Assembly: GCF_028858725.1 (NCBI RefSeq)
Contig: NC_084781.1
Location: forward strand, 4,844,513-4,908,512
Reading direction: 5' to 3'
From: Colius striatus
Lineage: Eukaryota; Chordata; Aves; Coliiformes; Coliidae
Length of the DNA: 64,000 nucleotides
This document shows positions 27,001 through 37,040 of this stretch, one piece after another. Under the pieces are notes generated by a model that made no database searches, was not told the DNA's origin, and saw nothing but the letters and a program-made list of their open reading frames with translations. The position numbers and the translations under genes are program-made. Every line of letters begins with the position of its first letter. Positions within the stretch are counted from its first letter, which is position 1.

Positions 27001-30000
27001 TTATATTAATGGAATGAAACCTTCTTAATAGCAGACTCCAAAGAGAATTTACTCTCTTTTAGTTGTCATAACAGGTACCTATTTAGCAGTGTGGCAAAAA
27101 GACAAATAATCAGAGAGCATCCAGGGAGTTTAAATAACACAGAAATAAATTGGAGAAATAACACAAAAGTTTGTTCAGTGACTTAAGGAATGGAACTACT
27201 TAAATCTGGGAACCAAATTTACCTCCTTGTAGAGAAAAATAGGTTGATATAACACTTAGGGCCTTAAAAGTAAGTATTTTTATGAGCAACTGTACTGATA
27301 GAGCACCATTTCTTGTGGGTCTGTGTTAGAACACTGAAACCAGGCTGTGCAATACCTAGCAAAAGGGTAGGTTTCATCCACTTTGTGTGAAGCTGGAACC
27401 AAACACCTTTGTCCAAGAGCCCAGGAAGCTAGAGCTGTTTGCACTCGAAGTAATGTGACCTGATCTAGGTGAACCTGCTTCTGCAGGGGGGTTGGACTAG
27501 ATGATCTCTGGAGGTCCCTTCCAACCCTACCATCCTATGATTCTGTCCTTTATGATAACACTGTGCACAGGTTAAAAAGAAGCCAGACCTGATAGATACC
27601 CATAGAGGAGTGAAAAAAAGCACATGGGGAAGCAATATCAATCTGTTATCCCCTTCCCCCTCCTCCCATCCTTCTCAAGGCCACTAAACTGCTTCCTCCA
27701 ACTCACGTCCTGCTCTGCTTCTCCAGGTGACCACCGGTACATGATGAACAACTATGAGTGGAACCAGCCTGACAACTTGAAGAGATTTTCCATGTTCCTG
27801 TCTCCCAAAGGTACGGCACCCTAATGGTGGTCATGCTTCTCCAAACACAGCATAGGAAAGGGACTTCATTAATGGCTCGTCCCAAAATTTGTCTTCCCTC
27901 ATACTTCCTGCTGTCCCATGGACAAGATCTGTCCCTCTGCATTTATTTATGTTGGATCTTCTCCCCAGCCTACAGAGTTTTGAGTAGTTTTGCCTTTTCA
28001 TCTTAAACAACGCAGTGAGGGTTCTCAACTCTATGGAGCAAGTGAACTCTTTCAAAGAGTGTAGTCTGTGAATATAGGGGATTTTCAGCGTGTGTTACTA
28101 GGCTGAAGTCAGTGTTATTCTCCACCAGAAGCTGATCCCACCGTGCTCCCAAGTGTGAAAACTACCTTGGGCTTGCTCTGAGGACTTCACTTTCACCAGA
28201 AAACATATTTTTACCTACAGGGAAGGGATGGAAGTGAGGAATGTGTCCTAAAATAGCCGGACTCTGGAGTTCCCTTCTGAGCTCTGACACTGACAACAAG
28301 AGCCCTGGCTATTTGCTGATGTACCAATTGTTAGGTGAACACTACAGGATGAGTCTTTGGAGGGAACAGGTTTTCAACACATTCAGTTATAAAATGGCAG
28401 CTGCATGTTTCTAAATGAGTGTCAGAACCTGCAGAGCGAGAAGCAGAGTGTGCTCTAAGCCTCGGCAAGGCAGTGCTTGTAGAAACAAATGCATGGCACA
28501 AAATAAGCAACCAAATTTCCTCTGGACCCTAGAGAGCAAGGCTTTGGGAGGTGTTTGCAGCTGCTGCTGTGCAAAGCCAGCTGGTGGGCAGAGGGAAGTG
28601 CCAGCAATTAGCAGCAGCATTCCCCCGAAGGCGGGTTTGAAGGGCGCCTGCTCCGTCTTTAGGGTTTCATGGGGATAACCCAGATCCCAACACTGAGCCC
28701 TTTGTCTGGATTTTAACTTTACCCTTCTCTCTTCAGCCCACGCCTGGCAGCTTGCTGGCAGCCCTCCCTGGTGCCCTGGGGGTGAGGATGCCATTTGGAG
28801 CAAGGGCAGTCCTGATCTTCTCAGTTTAGCATCCACAAGCCTTAGCACGACTGTTTCCTTCAGGCCTCTCAAGTTAGAGGACAACCTCTGCATCAGAGGC
28901 TTTTTTGCCAGTGGTGGGTTTGGTTTGCACAGAGCCTGTCTCCAAACACTGCCTGGATGGTTATAGCTGCTTTTTTGCTTTGGCTGCTTCAGGACTTTAC
29001 AGGCCTTGTGCTGTCAGGGGAACACGTGTTCTGCTGAGGTGAGCTGCCGATGCTGGAGAGAGACCATAGACTCAGCCCTGCACCCAAAACTGGTTTCAGC
29101 CTTGAGAGATGGTTGAAAGTTCTACAGTTGCATGGGCTGCATCCATCTCTACCCAAAACACAAGGCTGTGGGTTCTGGTGAAAACGACCCTCCATGCATT
29201 TGAAGAACGTGGTGGGGATGTGATGGGAGGAACGCGGTAGGCCAAGCCACTCTGCCATCGCTGCTCTCGTGTGGGTCTGGGACAGGGCTGAAACCTGACA
29301 TGGCAAAAGGAAGGGAAAAGCCATTCTGCAGCAGTGCCATAGCGTGGCTGCTCACTGCTCTGGGCTTCCCTCTGCTCCCCTCTGTTGCTGAGACCTGGGA
29401 GTAGGGGCTCCCTGACTCCCAACTCCCAGTCTCCTGAAGGATGAGCTAGGAGACAGGAGAGGAAGGATGAGCAGCGACTGCTAGATACAGGGTTTCTTAT
29501 TTAGTGCCGTTGAATGGAGCAGTGAGGACACTTGCAGGGTGCAGTCAGCTGCAGAGTTGTGTGAGGGCTGCACTGAGCCCTGCAGTTCCATGGCCCACTG
29601 CTTCCTGCAATAGACTTTTGAATATACAAATAGCAAGGGAGCGTTTGTTCCACCCACACATCTGTATTCCTCTGGCACCACAGACATGTTGCCCTTCAAA
29701 GCTACTCATCTACCAACAAAGTTACTTTGTCCAAAGCACATTACTGCACACAGTCTCTGCTGACATGGGGACTGACCAGCCCTGGACTGTCCATCAGGGA
29801 GAGGGCTGCAGCATAACAGAAAGGAACCAGCTGTTGAAACCACACTGGTGGGGACTTTGGGAATTGAATGAATCAGCAGGCAAAACAGGAGACATGACCC
29901 ACTTAGCTTGCACGCTGGCTAGCAAAGGATTGTTCCATGAATAATGCAATATACCCATAATCATTTCACTCTCTAGAGCTTTTGATGCTCTGTCAATGTG

Positions 30001-33000
30001 TCATGTAGAAGTCCAGCACTGCCTCCAATTGCATCTTTCCAAAGGAATTTCATACAATGGGAGGGAAACAAGAAAGAGGACCACCCTTTGCATTGCATAA
30101 CATGCACAGAATCTTTGGCTATCTCGTCGTACTTTTGTAACACACCCTTTTTCTCGCTAGGTTGGATCGCTGCAAATTCTGCCTGAGGTCAGAGCAGCAA
30201 GTCTTGTTTGCTGCACTGAGGAATGCTACCCAAGCAGTGCTCTGCACTAATTGCAGTGGCCCATACTGACAAACTGCTTGGATTTGAGCTGAACCTATGG
30301 GTTTTTTAAGTCCTGCTTCAGTTCTAGGAGTCTTCCCTTGCTCTTGTCATTAAAGACAGTATCATGGAGCATGTGCCTGTAGGGATGCCGTAATGAGGCA
30401 GAGGGGAGACATAAAAAGATTTCAAAGTCTGCCTAAAAGATAGAGAAACAGTCTGTTCAATTGCTCAACACCCCTTTCTGTCCTCTTCTTCTCCTGATGC
30501 TGCAAATAGTTTGGCCAAAGCCAGGAGAAGGTTGGAAAGACCGTCTTGTGCCTTTGGAAGTCACTGAATGAAGAGTAGAAGGGACTCAGGCACACAGAGA
30601 GGCAGAGAAAACTGCCTAAGTAGGAACACTGCTTAAATAGAGAAGCAGCCCACAGGATGGCAGCAAAACAGCTCAAAGTATTAATCTCCTCTCTGCTCTT
30701 TCGGGAGTGCAATGTCTCACAAAAGGGATATAACAGCATTGGTCTGCATCACAGCGTGATGTCCTAGTGAAACCCTGGAGCACATGCCCGTCACAGTGAC
30801 TGAGACAATGTGTGCTTGAGCAAGAAGTGTTCCTCTACTTGTGTCTCTTGAGCTCTAAATCTGAGCCTCTGCCTGCAGGCCTCTTTGCAGAATAGTCATG
30901 TTGTGTAGACAAACCTGAGTTGGCAATTTAATGCAGCTACAGACAGCTCTGTGGCAGTAAGAGAGCTTTGTTCTCTAAATGAGAAGCCTCTTCACTGTTC
31001 CCTAGAATCCAGGGAAAAAATGCCAGGCTCTCCTCTACTCCCCGCACCCAGACTTCTGGTTTGGGGCTGCTTCCAAATTGGTGGGGACTGCTTCATAGAG
31101 CAATGCCAGGCACAGGCCTTTGAGCCAGCTCATCAGGAGCCGACTGCTGAACTGGATGCTCTTGTTTTACAGCCAGTTTCAACCCACGATCATGGGAATT
31201 TTCCTCCTTCCAAGCGACTGAGGAAACACTTGGTACGGGTAATTCCGACTTCAGTTTGAAAGGATCTAACCCCCCGTGCCACAGCTTTCTAGCTGGCTAA
31301 CCAATCTTTCCTGCTTCCCCTCTCAGCTGTCCTGTCACCTGTCAATCACTGTCTCCCAAACATCTCTTAGCAGCACCATCTGCATACATCCAAATCCAAC
31401 TGCAATGTATATAGGAGGGAAAGGCATCCCTGGTCCACCATGTTCAAACAGTGAAAGAAGATGTAAAACACAGGTGCTAAAACACAGGCTGAACCAGGAG
31501 CGGACTCCAAATACCCTCAGCCAGTCTCAGAAGCACAACACTGCTCTTCTCCATCACACATATGCCTTTTCTTAGCTCCTAAGTTCTCAGACAGAGCCAT
31601 TCCTGATGCTCGCTGTCTGTACAGCATCCAGCACAACGGTGGGGGGGTGCTTTGAGCTATTGTATCAAGAACCAGCAGCAGCGAGTCATGCCTTTTCTTC
31701 CCAGATCCCCACCTTCCTTTTTCTTGCCTGTATTTTCTTTCTTTGCTTCGTTCATGCCCAGAGCCTCCTGCCCTGCCTTTCGTCCAGGGGCAGCCTACAA
31801 GCATCCCTGGTCATTCTACCTGGGGGAGCTCTGGTGACTCACAGCCACACCTAAGTCATTCCTGCTTTTCATGCCACAGGCAGGGCTCTCTCCCTCTCAT
31901 TGTCTCTGCTCTCAGATTAATTCTGGCAGCCAGGGCCTGACCCCAAGGAGGCCAGGAGGGGAAGCATTGCTTTAATTTCAATGGGCTTTGAATACAGCTT
32001 CAGCTGCTTGGAGGCAAGGGAGCTTCGGCAGTCACTCCAGTCTCTGGAGATGCAGTTTACCTGTGAGGAAGGTGCTGCTCTCTAGTCACACCTGCACTCT
32101 GGGTCTCTCAAGAGAAAGGCTCTTCCCTGCCTGCCTGGAGCACTGGGATCAATTCACACTTGCACACTGCGTCCAGCACAACCCCACGACTGAGCTCTCA
32201 TCTGCCTTTTCTTACCAGAAGAAAAGGGGCAAAGCTTTTAGTTCCCATCTTCTGCCGAGCCGGTTGAAGGAATTTTTACAAGATGTGTTTTGAAATGCTT
32301 AGCCTTCCCCACTGCAGCATGCAACACCATGGAATAACACAACCTCTTCTATTTTCCAGTAGGAAATGGTACTAAGCTGCCTTTTCAGTTCTCCTCGGTG
32401 GGACAGAATCCGCCTGGTGACTTCAGCAAACAGTCTGACGGGAGCCTCTTCACTAAGACCGGTACTAGGCATTTAGTTTTTCCCCTTCCTTCTGCTTCTT
32501 ATTTTTAGGTGGTAAGACATTTAATCCTGTTCTTGCTTCGCCAGAGGAGGCCTGGAGCAATCCTACACCTGGCCCACATCTCCTGCCCTGACTGCCAGTC
32601 TCTTAGATACATTTCCATGCACGTTTCCATGAGCAACTTCCAGGGCAAAGGGAGTTTATTAAACGGTGTTCAAAAGTATTAAAAAGCTGTATCTAGTGAG
32701 TAGCTGAAAGGGGTTTAAGTTTTGTTTGTACTGGGTAGAGATGAGAGAAGATTTGAGAGGCGTAGGGACCAGGAAGAGAGACATACTATGAAATTATCTT
32801 CGTGGCCATCTCCCCCTCCAGCTTCATCACCTTGAAAGAATAATAGCCACTGAGCACAACCTTTAAACAAAACAGTACACAGCAGCTACCTGTCCTCCTT
32901 CACCTGAACCAGGATCCCTCGTTTCATAATCCTCTTTTCACTACCACTAGTTCAGGGGCACCAGAGGTGGAATCCAAGAGCATCAGTACCTGCCAAGCGG

Positions 33001-36000
33001 ATTTGAGAACGGGGGATGGTGGGGAAAGGCCATGGCACTGAAATGAGTTGTGATTCAGCAGGGCTGCTATTATTTTGGAATCAGAACTGAGCAGGTGTGG
33101 TAGAAGGGGGTTAGGGCTTATCAGGCTGCCAGAGGTAGTGTCATTCATTTATGACACGGAACACAGACCATGGCTCTTTACACTAATTAACTAGCCTATG
33201 GTATTCTCTGTAAGAGTCAGAATGCTTAGTCCAGGACTTGGCCTACATTTAATTGGTCTGATTGCATTCCAGCTCTCTGCATTCCTCAGACATTTTGATC
33301 AGGCAGATCTTCTTTACTCCCTTTTCCTAACTGACTGGGTGGTGGAATAGGCATCTGTCTGATGGCTGTTGTGTCCCACCCCAGAAACGGCTGCATTTCA
33401 ATGTTAAGCAATGCAATACTAATTATGTGGCACTTCCAGTCCTGCTTCTCATCTTGACGCTCGCCAGGGGAGACGGGGATGGTGGCAGGGACTGATCTAT
33501 AACAGGCTGTTTTATGTTGTCACAGCTTATCCTTCAATAGTGAGACATCAGTCTGCAAAGGTGACGCCACAGACATGGAAATCCACTAAGCAGTCTGTTT
33601 TGGTAAGAAATATACCCTTGGTGTGAAAGCATGTGAGCAGCTTCAGCAAGAGAACCACCAGTTCTAGGGATACTTGAGACTTCAGAGACTAAGGCTTGGG
33701 TAAAAGGCTTCAAGTCAACAGCTTCTATCATTTTTTTCCTGTGGTTAACTGTATCCACAAGGGGATGCAGATTAAACCCCCCCTCCACAGCTCTGAGCTG
33801 TAGAAATAATACTTCAAAATGACATTTTTAAGAGATTCTGCCCTGATCTAAACTTTGATACGGGCTTCTAGATGCTATACAAATAATACAGCACACTGGC
33901 TGCTATCTGTAGCACTTTTCCCCCCTGTAGGGATATCACACACTCATAAGTCACTAGAACATCTGAGAGTCACCCATTCACCGGTAGCACAAAACAGGTA
34001 ACAGTGCATTACAAGTGCCAGAGGACAGTGATATTTTAGGTCTGACAGTCTTAAACATAGAAAGTTAAGAAATAGTTAGTACATAACCACAGAAACACTA
34101 AGTTCACCTGTTTTTCTTAATATCCATTCACACTGTGCTGCATTAAGATCTTGCACAACTGTCAAGTTTTTGCCCCCATCTCCACAGATGAAATCTATTT
34201 TTTGAATTCTGATTATCCATTTGTGAAAGACTATTCCCTGTTCCCTTGAAAAAAGACTTGTAAGAAGGAGAAGGTCAAGAATCGAGAGCATTCTCACACT
34301 GAAGGAAGAAAATAGAGGAAATACACAGCCATTAGAAAGTGTCTGCCTGAGGATTGCAGCTGTATGACCCTGCCAAAGTTTCGAGGCCCCACTCACCAGG
34401 AGTGTAAGCTGTGTGGCTTTCAGGAAATCCACCCTTGAGTCTCCAAATGTGCTACAGCAAAAACACACCTCCTGGGAACAGGAAAGTTTTGCACTGTCTT
34501 CTGTCTCAGGTTTGATCGCTGCCCTTCTAAAAGATCATCCACTTCATCATGTGTGTGCTCAGATGGGGACTCTTCCCAGTGACTGTAGATCCCAGCCTAT
34601 CCTGGTGATGTCTGGCCAGCAAAGAAAAGTCTCTGTTAGCACTGGTGGATGTGAGTAGGGTCATCTTAGCAGTAAGCATCCTGCTGTGCAGCAGTCATTG
34701 TTCTGTGGTCCATGAACGCAGCCCATGCTTTCTTTAATCCCCTTTCTCTCTCATGCATATAGTTGTAGTGACTATTTCATTTTTATTAGCCCATATTCAC
34801 CACATAGCCCTGAACCTAACAATTGAGTTGATAAATACAAGCATTAAAAAGTCCCAAAATAGAAATACACACTGGACTGCAGTAGCTCTGCAGGAGCTTT
34901 TATGGTCTATTGGGCCAGTAATCCAGCTTTTAAAACAGTCTTAACTATGTATTTAAGTAATGCACATTCTAAAAGTTCTGTAAATACAATTTTTTGCAGA
35001 GGATTATCCTGTCTAAGGAGGGATGTCTTTTTAACTGACAGGGAGTTCTGTAAAATGAAGCCCTCCCCACTTCCATCTCTTAATTATATAAAAAATGAAA
35101 GCCATAAAACGAAAAGAATTTCAACAGAAGGGAACACTGAGCAGGAGGTATTGGGAGTTGGCACTGAGAGGCAAGATGGGTTGGGTTTGCTCTGCCCATG
35201 CTTCGAGCCTCCTGCCGTGCGCTGCACGAAAGCCTACCAGTGTGTTCCTGTGAGGTCTCTCCCACCTTCTGCAAGTGAGATCTGGGCAGTGGATCAAACC
35301 TAAGACAGCTTAGGCATTACAAAACCACAGTTGTTCCTCGTTGCTTTAGTCACTGCTTCATTGGTATAAGCAATATTCTCATCTAGGCTACAGATATTGC
35401 CTTGAACAGTGCAACCAGCTCTCACAATCAGTAAATGGGCAACACTAGGCTGCACGCCACAGCTTTGACACATGTTGCTTATTTGCAGTGGTGAAGATAA
35501 GAACAAAATCACAGGAGCAGGTTCTGATGAGAAGAGATACAACTAGGGAGTGCAGTAAACAGAAGCAAGAAAATGGCAGCTCCTTTAGGCTCTGCCCCAT
35601 CTCTCTGCTTACGCTTCTGCTTACACAAGCATTTAGTTCTGAGCCCTGCAACCCATGGAAGGTGAATAAACAATACACAATTGGGTGAGAATTTCCATGC
35701 ACAAGGGTTTTGGCTTGTGAGCCAGAGAGCACAAATAACTAACCATGTGTTAGTTGATCACTCGCCTGACTGTGCGTGGCGTTTCAGTGTGAAAACTCCC
35801 ATGAGTTCTCAGGTTAGCGAGCAACTAAAAGACACTGACAGAGGCATAAAAATAAAGGTGACATTCCTCTTCTCCCAGAAACCTCTCATCAAACCATGAG
35901 TCATAGTCTGAGATTTTATATAATGCACAGACTCGTCTGGCTCAGGAATGAAGCCTATGCAAAGCACACGTGTAAATCAAAAAGCAACACAACTTGCATC

Positions 36001-36245
36001 TGATCACTCCAGCAACTCCAGTAGTGAAGCGAAGCAGTGTTGCTCTGCAAGAAGGAAAGCTGAAGGTGTCAGGATAGGAGTACATTAGGATATGTATGGT
36101 TGGGCTGCCTAGGAGGGTGAAGTATAGGTGGTCAGAAAAAGAAGGTAGGTCAAACTCACATGCCCCAAATTCTCCATTGCAGTCACATTACCGCCCCTTT
36201 TACGTCAACAAAGGCAATGGAGCCACTTCCAACGAGGCACCTTGA
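14191..36245 (+). CDS. TRIM29: TRIM29 (ATDC), tripartite motif protein 29; nine coding exons, 590 aa
   Basis: The joined exons are 14191-15048, 22401-22496, 23723-23956, 24275-24473, 27727-27810, 31173-31232, 32360-32461, 33526-33602 and 36183-36245. They read through in one frame for 590 codons and end in TGA; human TRIM29 has 588. Residues 1-190 form a basic Ser-rich region with a conserved RPIIQFVES block at 70-78. B-box 1 follows (Cys191, Cys194, Cys205, Cys208, Cys213, His216 visible), then B-box 2 (Cys243, His246, Cys254, Asp257, Cys262, Cys265, His270, His273). A coiled coil spans about 279-396, and the tail ends in a conserved HYRPFYVNKGNG block. There is no RING and no SPRY domain, as is known for TRIM29. 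In mammals TRIM29 is a largely cytoplasmic scaffold of basal epithelia that binds p53, acts in DNA-damage and Wnt signalling, and dampens innate immune sensing. The identity is firm. The tail between residues 491 and 544 is the least conserved and least certain part. Confidence 0.95.
15049..22400 (+). other. TRIM29: TRIM29 intron 1
   Basis: This 7352-nt phase-0 intron runs from GTAATT to TTTCCACAG. A possible MIR-like remnant on the minus strand lies at about 15940-16060. No further exon is recognised. It is the largest intron and the likeliest place for intronic regulatory elements, but none could be identified firmly. Confidence 0.85.
15940..16060 (-). repeat. Possible MIR-family SINE remnant
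   Basis: On the + strand, CAATTTGCCTGCAGTCACAC, AGTCAGTCCATGACAGGAAC and AGATCTGC appear in the order expected of the reverse complement of the tRNA-like head of MIR-type SINEs (TTGCCCAAGGTCACACAGC, AGTCAGTGGCAGAGC, AGATCTCC). The match is by eye. Confidence 0.4.
22401..22496 (+). CDS. TRIM29: TRIM29 coding exon 2 (coiled coil)
   Basis: This exon is 96 nt, 32 codons (residues 287-318), phase 0 on both sides. The acceptor is TTTCCACAG|GCT and the donor AAG|GTGCGT. It encodes a charged helix (LSLQKEQLQLKII, then EDEMDKWQKERDRIK) nearly identical to the start of the human coiled coil. Confidence 0.96.
22497..23722 (+). other. TRIM29: TRIM29 intron 2
   Basis: This 1226-nt intron has GT-AG ends and a strong pyrimidine tract before CTGCAG. 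It contains a TTA/TAC-rich simple repeat at 23197-23235 and nothing else recognisable. Confidence 0.85.
23197..23235. repeat. Imperfect (TTA)n simple repeat
   Basis: About 13 degenerate copies of TTA/CTA lie in intron 2. Confidence 0.8.
23723..23956 (+). CDS. TRIM29: TRIM29 coding exon 3 (coiled coil)
   Basis: This exon is 234 nt, 78 codons (residues 319-396), phase 0 on both sides. The acceptor is CCCTCTGCAG|AAC and the donor CAG|GTAACT. It starts with NYTTNEKA (human SFTTNEKA) and ends ISDSVLFLQ, identical to the human end. It makes up most of the coiled coil used for TRIM dimerisation. Confidence 0.97.
23957..24274 (+). other. TRIM29: TRIM29 intron 3
   Basis: This 318-nt intron runs from GTAACT to TTTTTGACAG. 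No other feature was seen. Confidence 0.9.
24275..24473 (+). CDS. TRIM29: TRIM29 coding exon 4 (conserved post-coiled-coil region)
   Basis: This exon is 199 nt: residues 397-462 plus the first base of codon 463 (phase 1 out). The acceptor is TTGACAG|GAG and the donor ACG|GTACAG. Blocks such as LLNVCMRHVEK, KADL and RNFIERNHMEN match human TRIM29 almost exactly. The function of this segment is not established, but its conservation suggests a folded or binding region. Confidence 0.96.
25420..25600 (+). repeat. MIR-family SINE remnant
   Basis: The order of blocks follows the MIR consensus: TCACTTCCCAGCTCTCTCAC (MIR: GAATCCCGGCTCTGCCAC), then CCTTGGGCAAGTTACTCAAT (MIR: CCTTGGGCAAGTTACTTAAC), then AGTTATCTCACTAGGCTGCT and ATAAGGATATAAT (MIR: CTCATAGGGTTGTTGTGAGGATTAAAT). 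The central block is very close, so this is the clearest old SINE copy in the window. Confidence 0.6.
27450..27546 (+). mobile_element. CR1 LINE 3' end
   Basis: GTGACCTGATCTAGGTGAAC is followed by the CR1 terminal signature: GGGGGGTTGGACTAGATGAT, CTCTGGAGGTCCCTTCCAAC and a CCTATGATTCTGT tail. It is a short 5'-truncated copy with no coding capacity, in sense orientation within TRIM29 intron 4. Confidence 0.93.
27727..27810 (+). CDS. TRIM29: TRIM29 coding exon 5
   Basis: This exon is 84 nt, phase 1 in and phase 1 out. The acceptor is CTTCTCCAG|GTG and the donor AAG|GTACGG. It encodes residues 463-490, starting GDHRYMMNNYEW and ending NLKRFSMFLSPK. The human counterpart reads GDHRYVNNYTNSFGGEW then MKRYSMYLTPK, so the bird copy is a few residues shorter in the middle. 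Confidence 0.93.
27811..31172 (+). other. TRIM29: TRIM29 intron 5
   Basis: This 3362-nt phase-1 intron runs from GTACGG to CTTGTTTTACAG. Human TRIM29 has about 30 residues here (starting GVRTSYQPSSPGRF) for which I found no convincing equivalent. A possible 45-nt cassette exon at 28737-28781 has good splice signals but no clear similarity. Confidence 0.7.
31173..31232 (+). CDS. TRIM29: TRIM29 coding exon 6 (divergent tail exon)
   Basis: This exon is 60 nt, phase 1 in and phase 1 out, encoding residues 491-510. The acceptor is TTGTTTTACAG|CC and the donor TTG|GTACGG. The sequence ASFNPRSWEFSSFQ aligns with human GNYTSRVWEYSSSIQ, with Arg, Trp, Glu and the Ser pair matched. The second half is unlike human. 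It is accepted on that match, the correct phase and good splice sites; it has not been confirmed by transcripts. Confidence 0.78.
31233..32359 (+). other. TRIM29: TRIM29 intron 6
   Basis: This 1127-nt phase-1 intron has GT-AG ends. Nothing else was recognised in it. Confidence 0.75.
32360..32461 (+). CDS. TRIM29: TRIM29 coding exon 7 (divergent tail exon)
   Basis: This exon is 102 nt, phase 1 in and phase 1 out, encoding residues 511-544. The acceptor is TTCTATTTTCCAG|TA and the donor CCG|GTACTA. The stretch GNGTKLPFQFSSVGQ then GSLFTKT is only loosely like the human LPVVQGSSSFSLKG region. It is low in hydrophobic residues and rich in Ser, Gly, Gln and Asn, so probably disordered. The frame and splice sites fit exactly between exons 6 and 8. 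Confidence 0.8.
32462..33525 (+). other. TRIM29: TRIM29 intron 7
   Basis: This 1064-nt phase-1 intron runs from GTACTA to TTGTCACAG. Nothing else was recognised in it. Confidence 0.85.
33526..33602 (+). CDS. TRIM29: TRIM29 coding exon 8
   Basis: This exon is 77 nt, phase 1 in and phase 0 out, encoding residues 545-570. The acceptor is TTGTCACAG|CT and the donor TTG|GTAAGA, the strongest donor of the gene. AYPSIVRHQSAK then PQTWKSTKQ matches human GYPSLMRSQSPK then PQTWKSGKQ. Confidence 0.93.
33603..36182 (+). other. TRIM29: TRIM29 intron 8
   Basis: This 2580-nt phase-0 intron runs from GTAAGA to CTCCATTGCAG. No repeat or exon was recognised within it. Confidence 0.85.
36183..36245 (+). CDS. 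TRIM29: TRIM29 coding exon 9 (C-terminus and stop)
   Basis: This is 63 nt of coding sequence: 20 codons (residues 571-590) and TGA. SHYRPFYVNKGNG and the final SNEAP are identical or nearly so to the human C-terminus. This tail is the best preserved part after exon 4. Confidence 0.96.
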   Translation, partial: SHYRPFYVNKGNGATSNEAP

Positions 36246-37040
36246 TTCCTGAAGATTTAGGGAAGAGCTGGCAGCACTTGGAGTGAAGACTCAGCTGCGG
36301 ATTTTCATGGATGTACCTGCTACTATATTAACCTTACAGCTCTAATCTCTGCCAGGGAGAGGGAAGGTGCAGAAGGGAATAGCCTTTACTAGAAGAAACG
36401 AGGACTTTTTCCCAAATCACTTAATCACTTTGACAGCTCTGCAGGCCTTAACAATGTAACCCCATCCTCTGCTGTCACCTTATTCCTTCTCTGTCAATGC
36501 CCTTCCCTTTACCTCTGCAGAGCCAGCCACTCTGCTTCTCCTGGGAAGCATGCATGCTTGGGTAGCACATGCCCCTCTGACTCTGCTGTAACAGTTGCCC
36601 CTTTGTCCTGAGTGTGGTTATGACCATAGCTGTTCAGTCCTGGTGAAGGTCCCAAGCTGGAAGGGCCCAAAGGTCTTCCCCTGCAATGGAGAGGCCTCAG
36701 CCACTGGGAGCAGTAACAGGCTAAAGCTATTTCCATGCCTCTGTACCCCTGCTTCAGGGATGAGGCCACACAGCTCTGCAATCTGGTCCAGTGCTGCCGT
36801 GTCCCTGAGATCCCTGCAGGCTCCCCACAGCCTATGCCAGTGGCAGCATGCATTCCCAGGGCCCTTCAGCAGCTCAGCTCCTGCTGCCTTCCCAAAAGCC
36901 ATCCAACGGCACCTATTCGGAACCGCTACAGCCCAAGGCCAGCTACTGGTGGAGGGCAGAGGGGCTTTCAGTCCCGTTCTAGTACCCTCCAGTCACTGTT
37001 TCAAACTAGGAAATAAAAAGAAAATCCATCTTACTAACAT
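36246..37040 (+). other. TRIM29: TRIM29 3' UTR
   Basis: This runs from the stop codon to the predicted cleavage site. It is about 795 nt and moderately GC-rich in its middle. The open frame 36595-37179 across it is chance. The right end is inferred from the poly(A) signal. Confidence 0.65.
37012..37017 (+). terminator. TRIM29: TRIM29 polyadenylation signal AATAAA
   Basis: This is the first AATAAA after the stop codon. A GT/T-rich stretch (about 37061-37095) follows at the spacing usual for a downstream element, so cleavage is expected at about 37027-37047. Confidence 0.75.

Larger units (their letters stand above)
24474..27726 (+). other. TRIM29: TRIM29 intron 4
   Basis: This 3253-nt phase-1 intron has GT-AG ends. 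It contains a MIR-type SINE at about 25420-25600 and a CR1 3' end at about 27450-27546, which stops only 180 bases before exon 5. No further exon was seen. Confidence 0.85.

Noticed and set aside
28992..29037. Possible exon with a strong GAG|GTGAGC donor in intron 5
   Set aside because: From the good acceptor the segment ends in the wrong phase for exon 6, and from the alternative acceptor the required frame has a stop.
30996..31079. Possible phase-1 exon just before exon 6
   Set aside because: It would leave an intron of under 100 bases, the donor is weak, and the peptide has no similarity to TRIM29.
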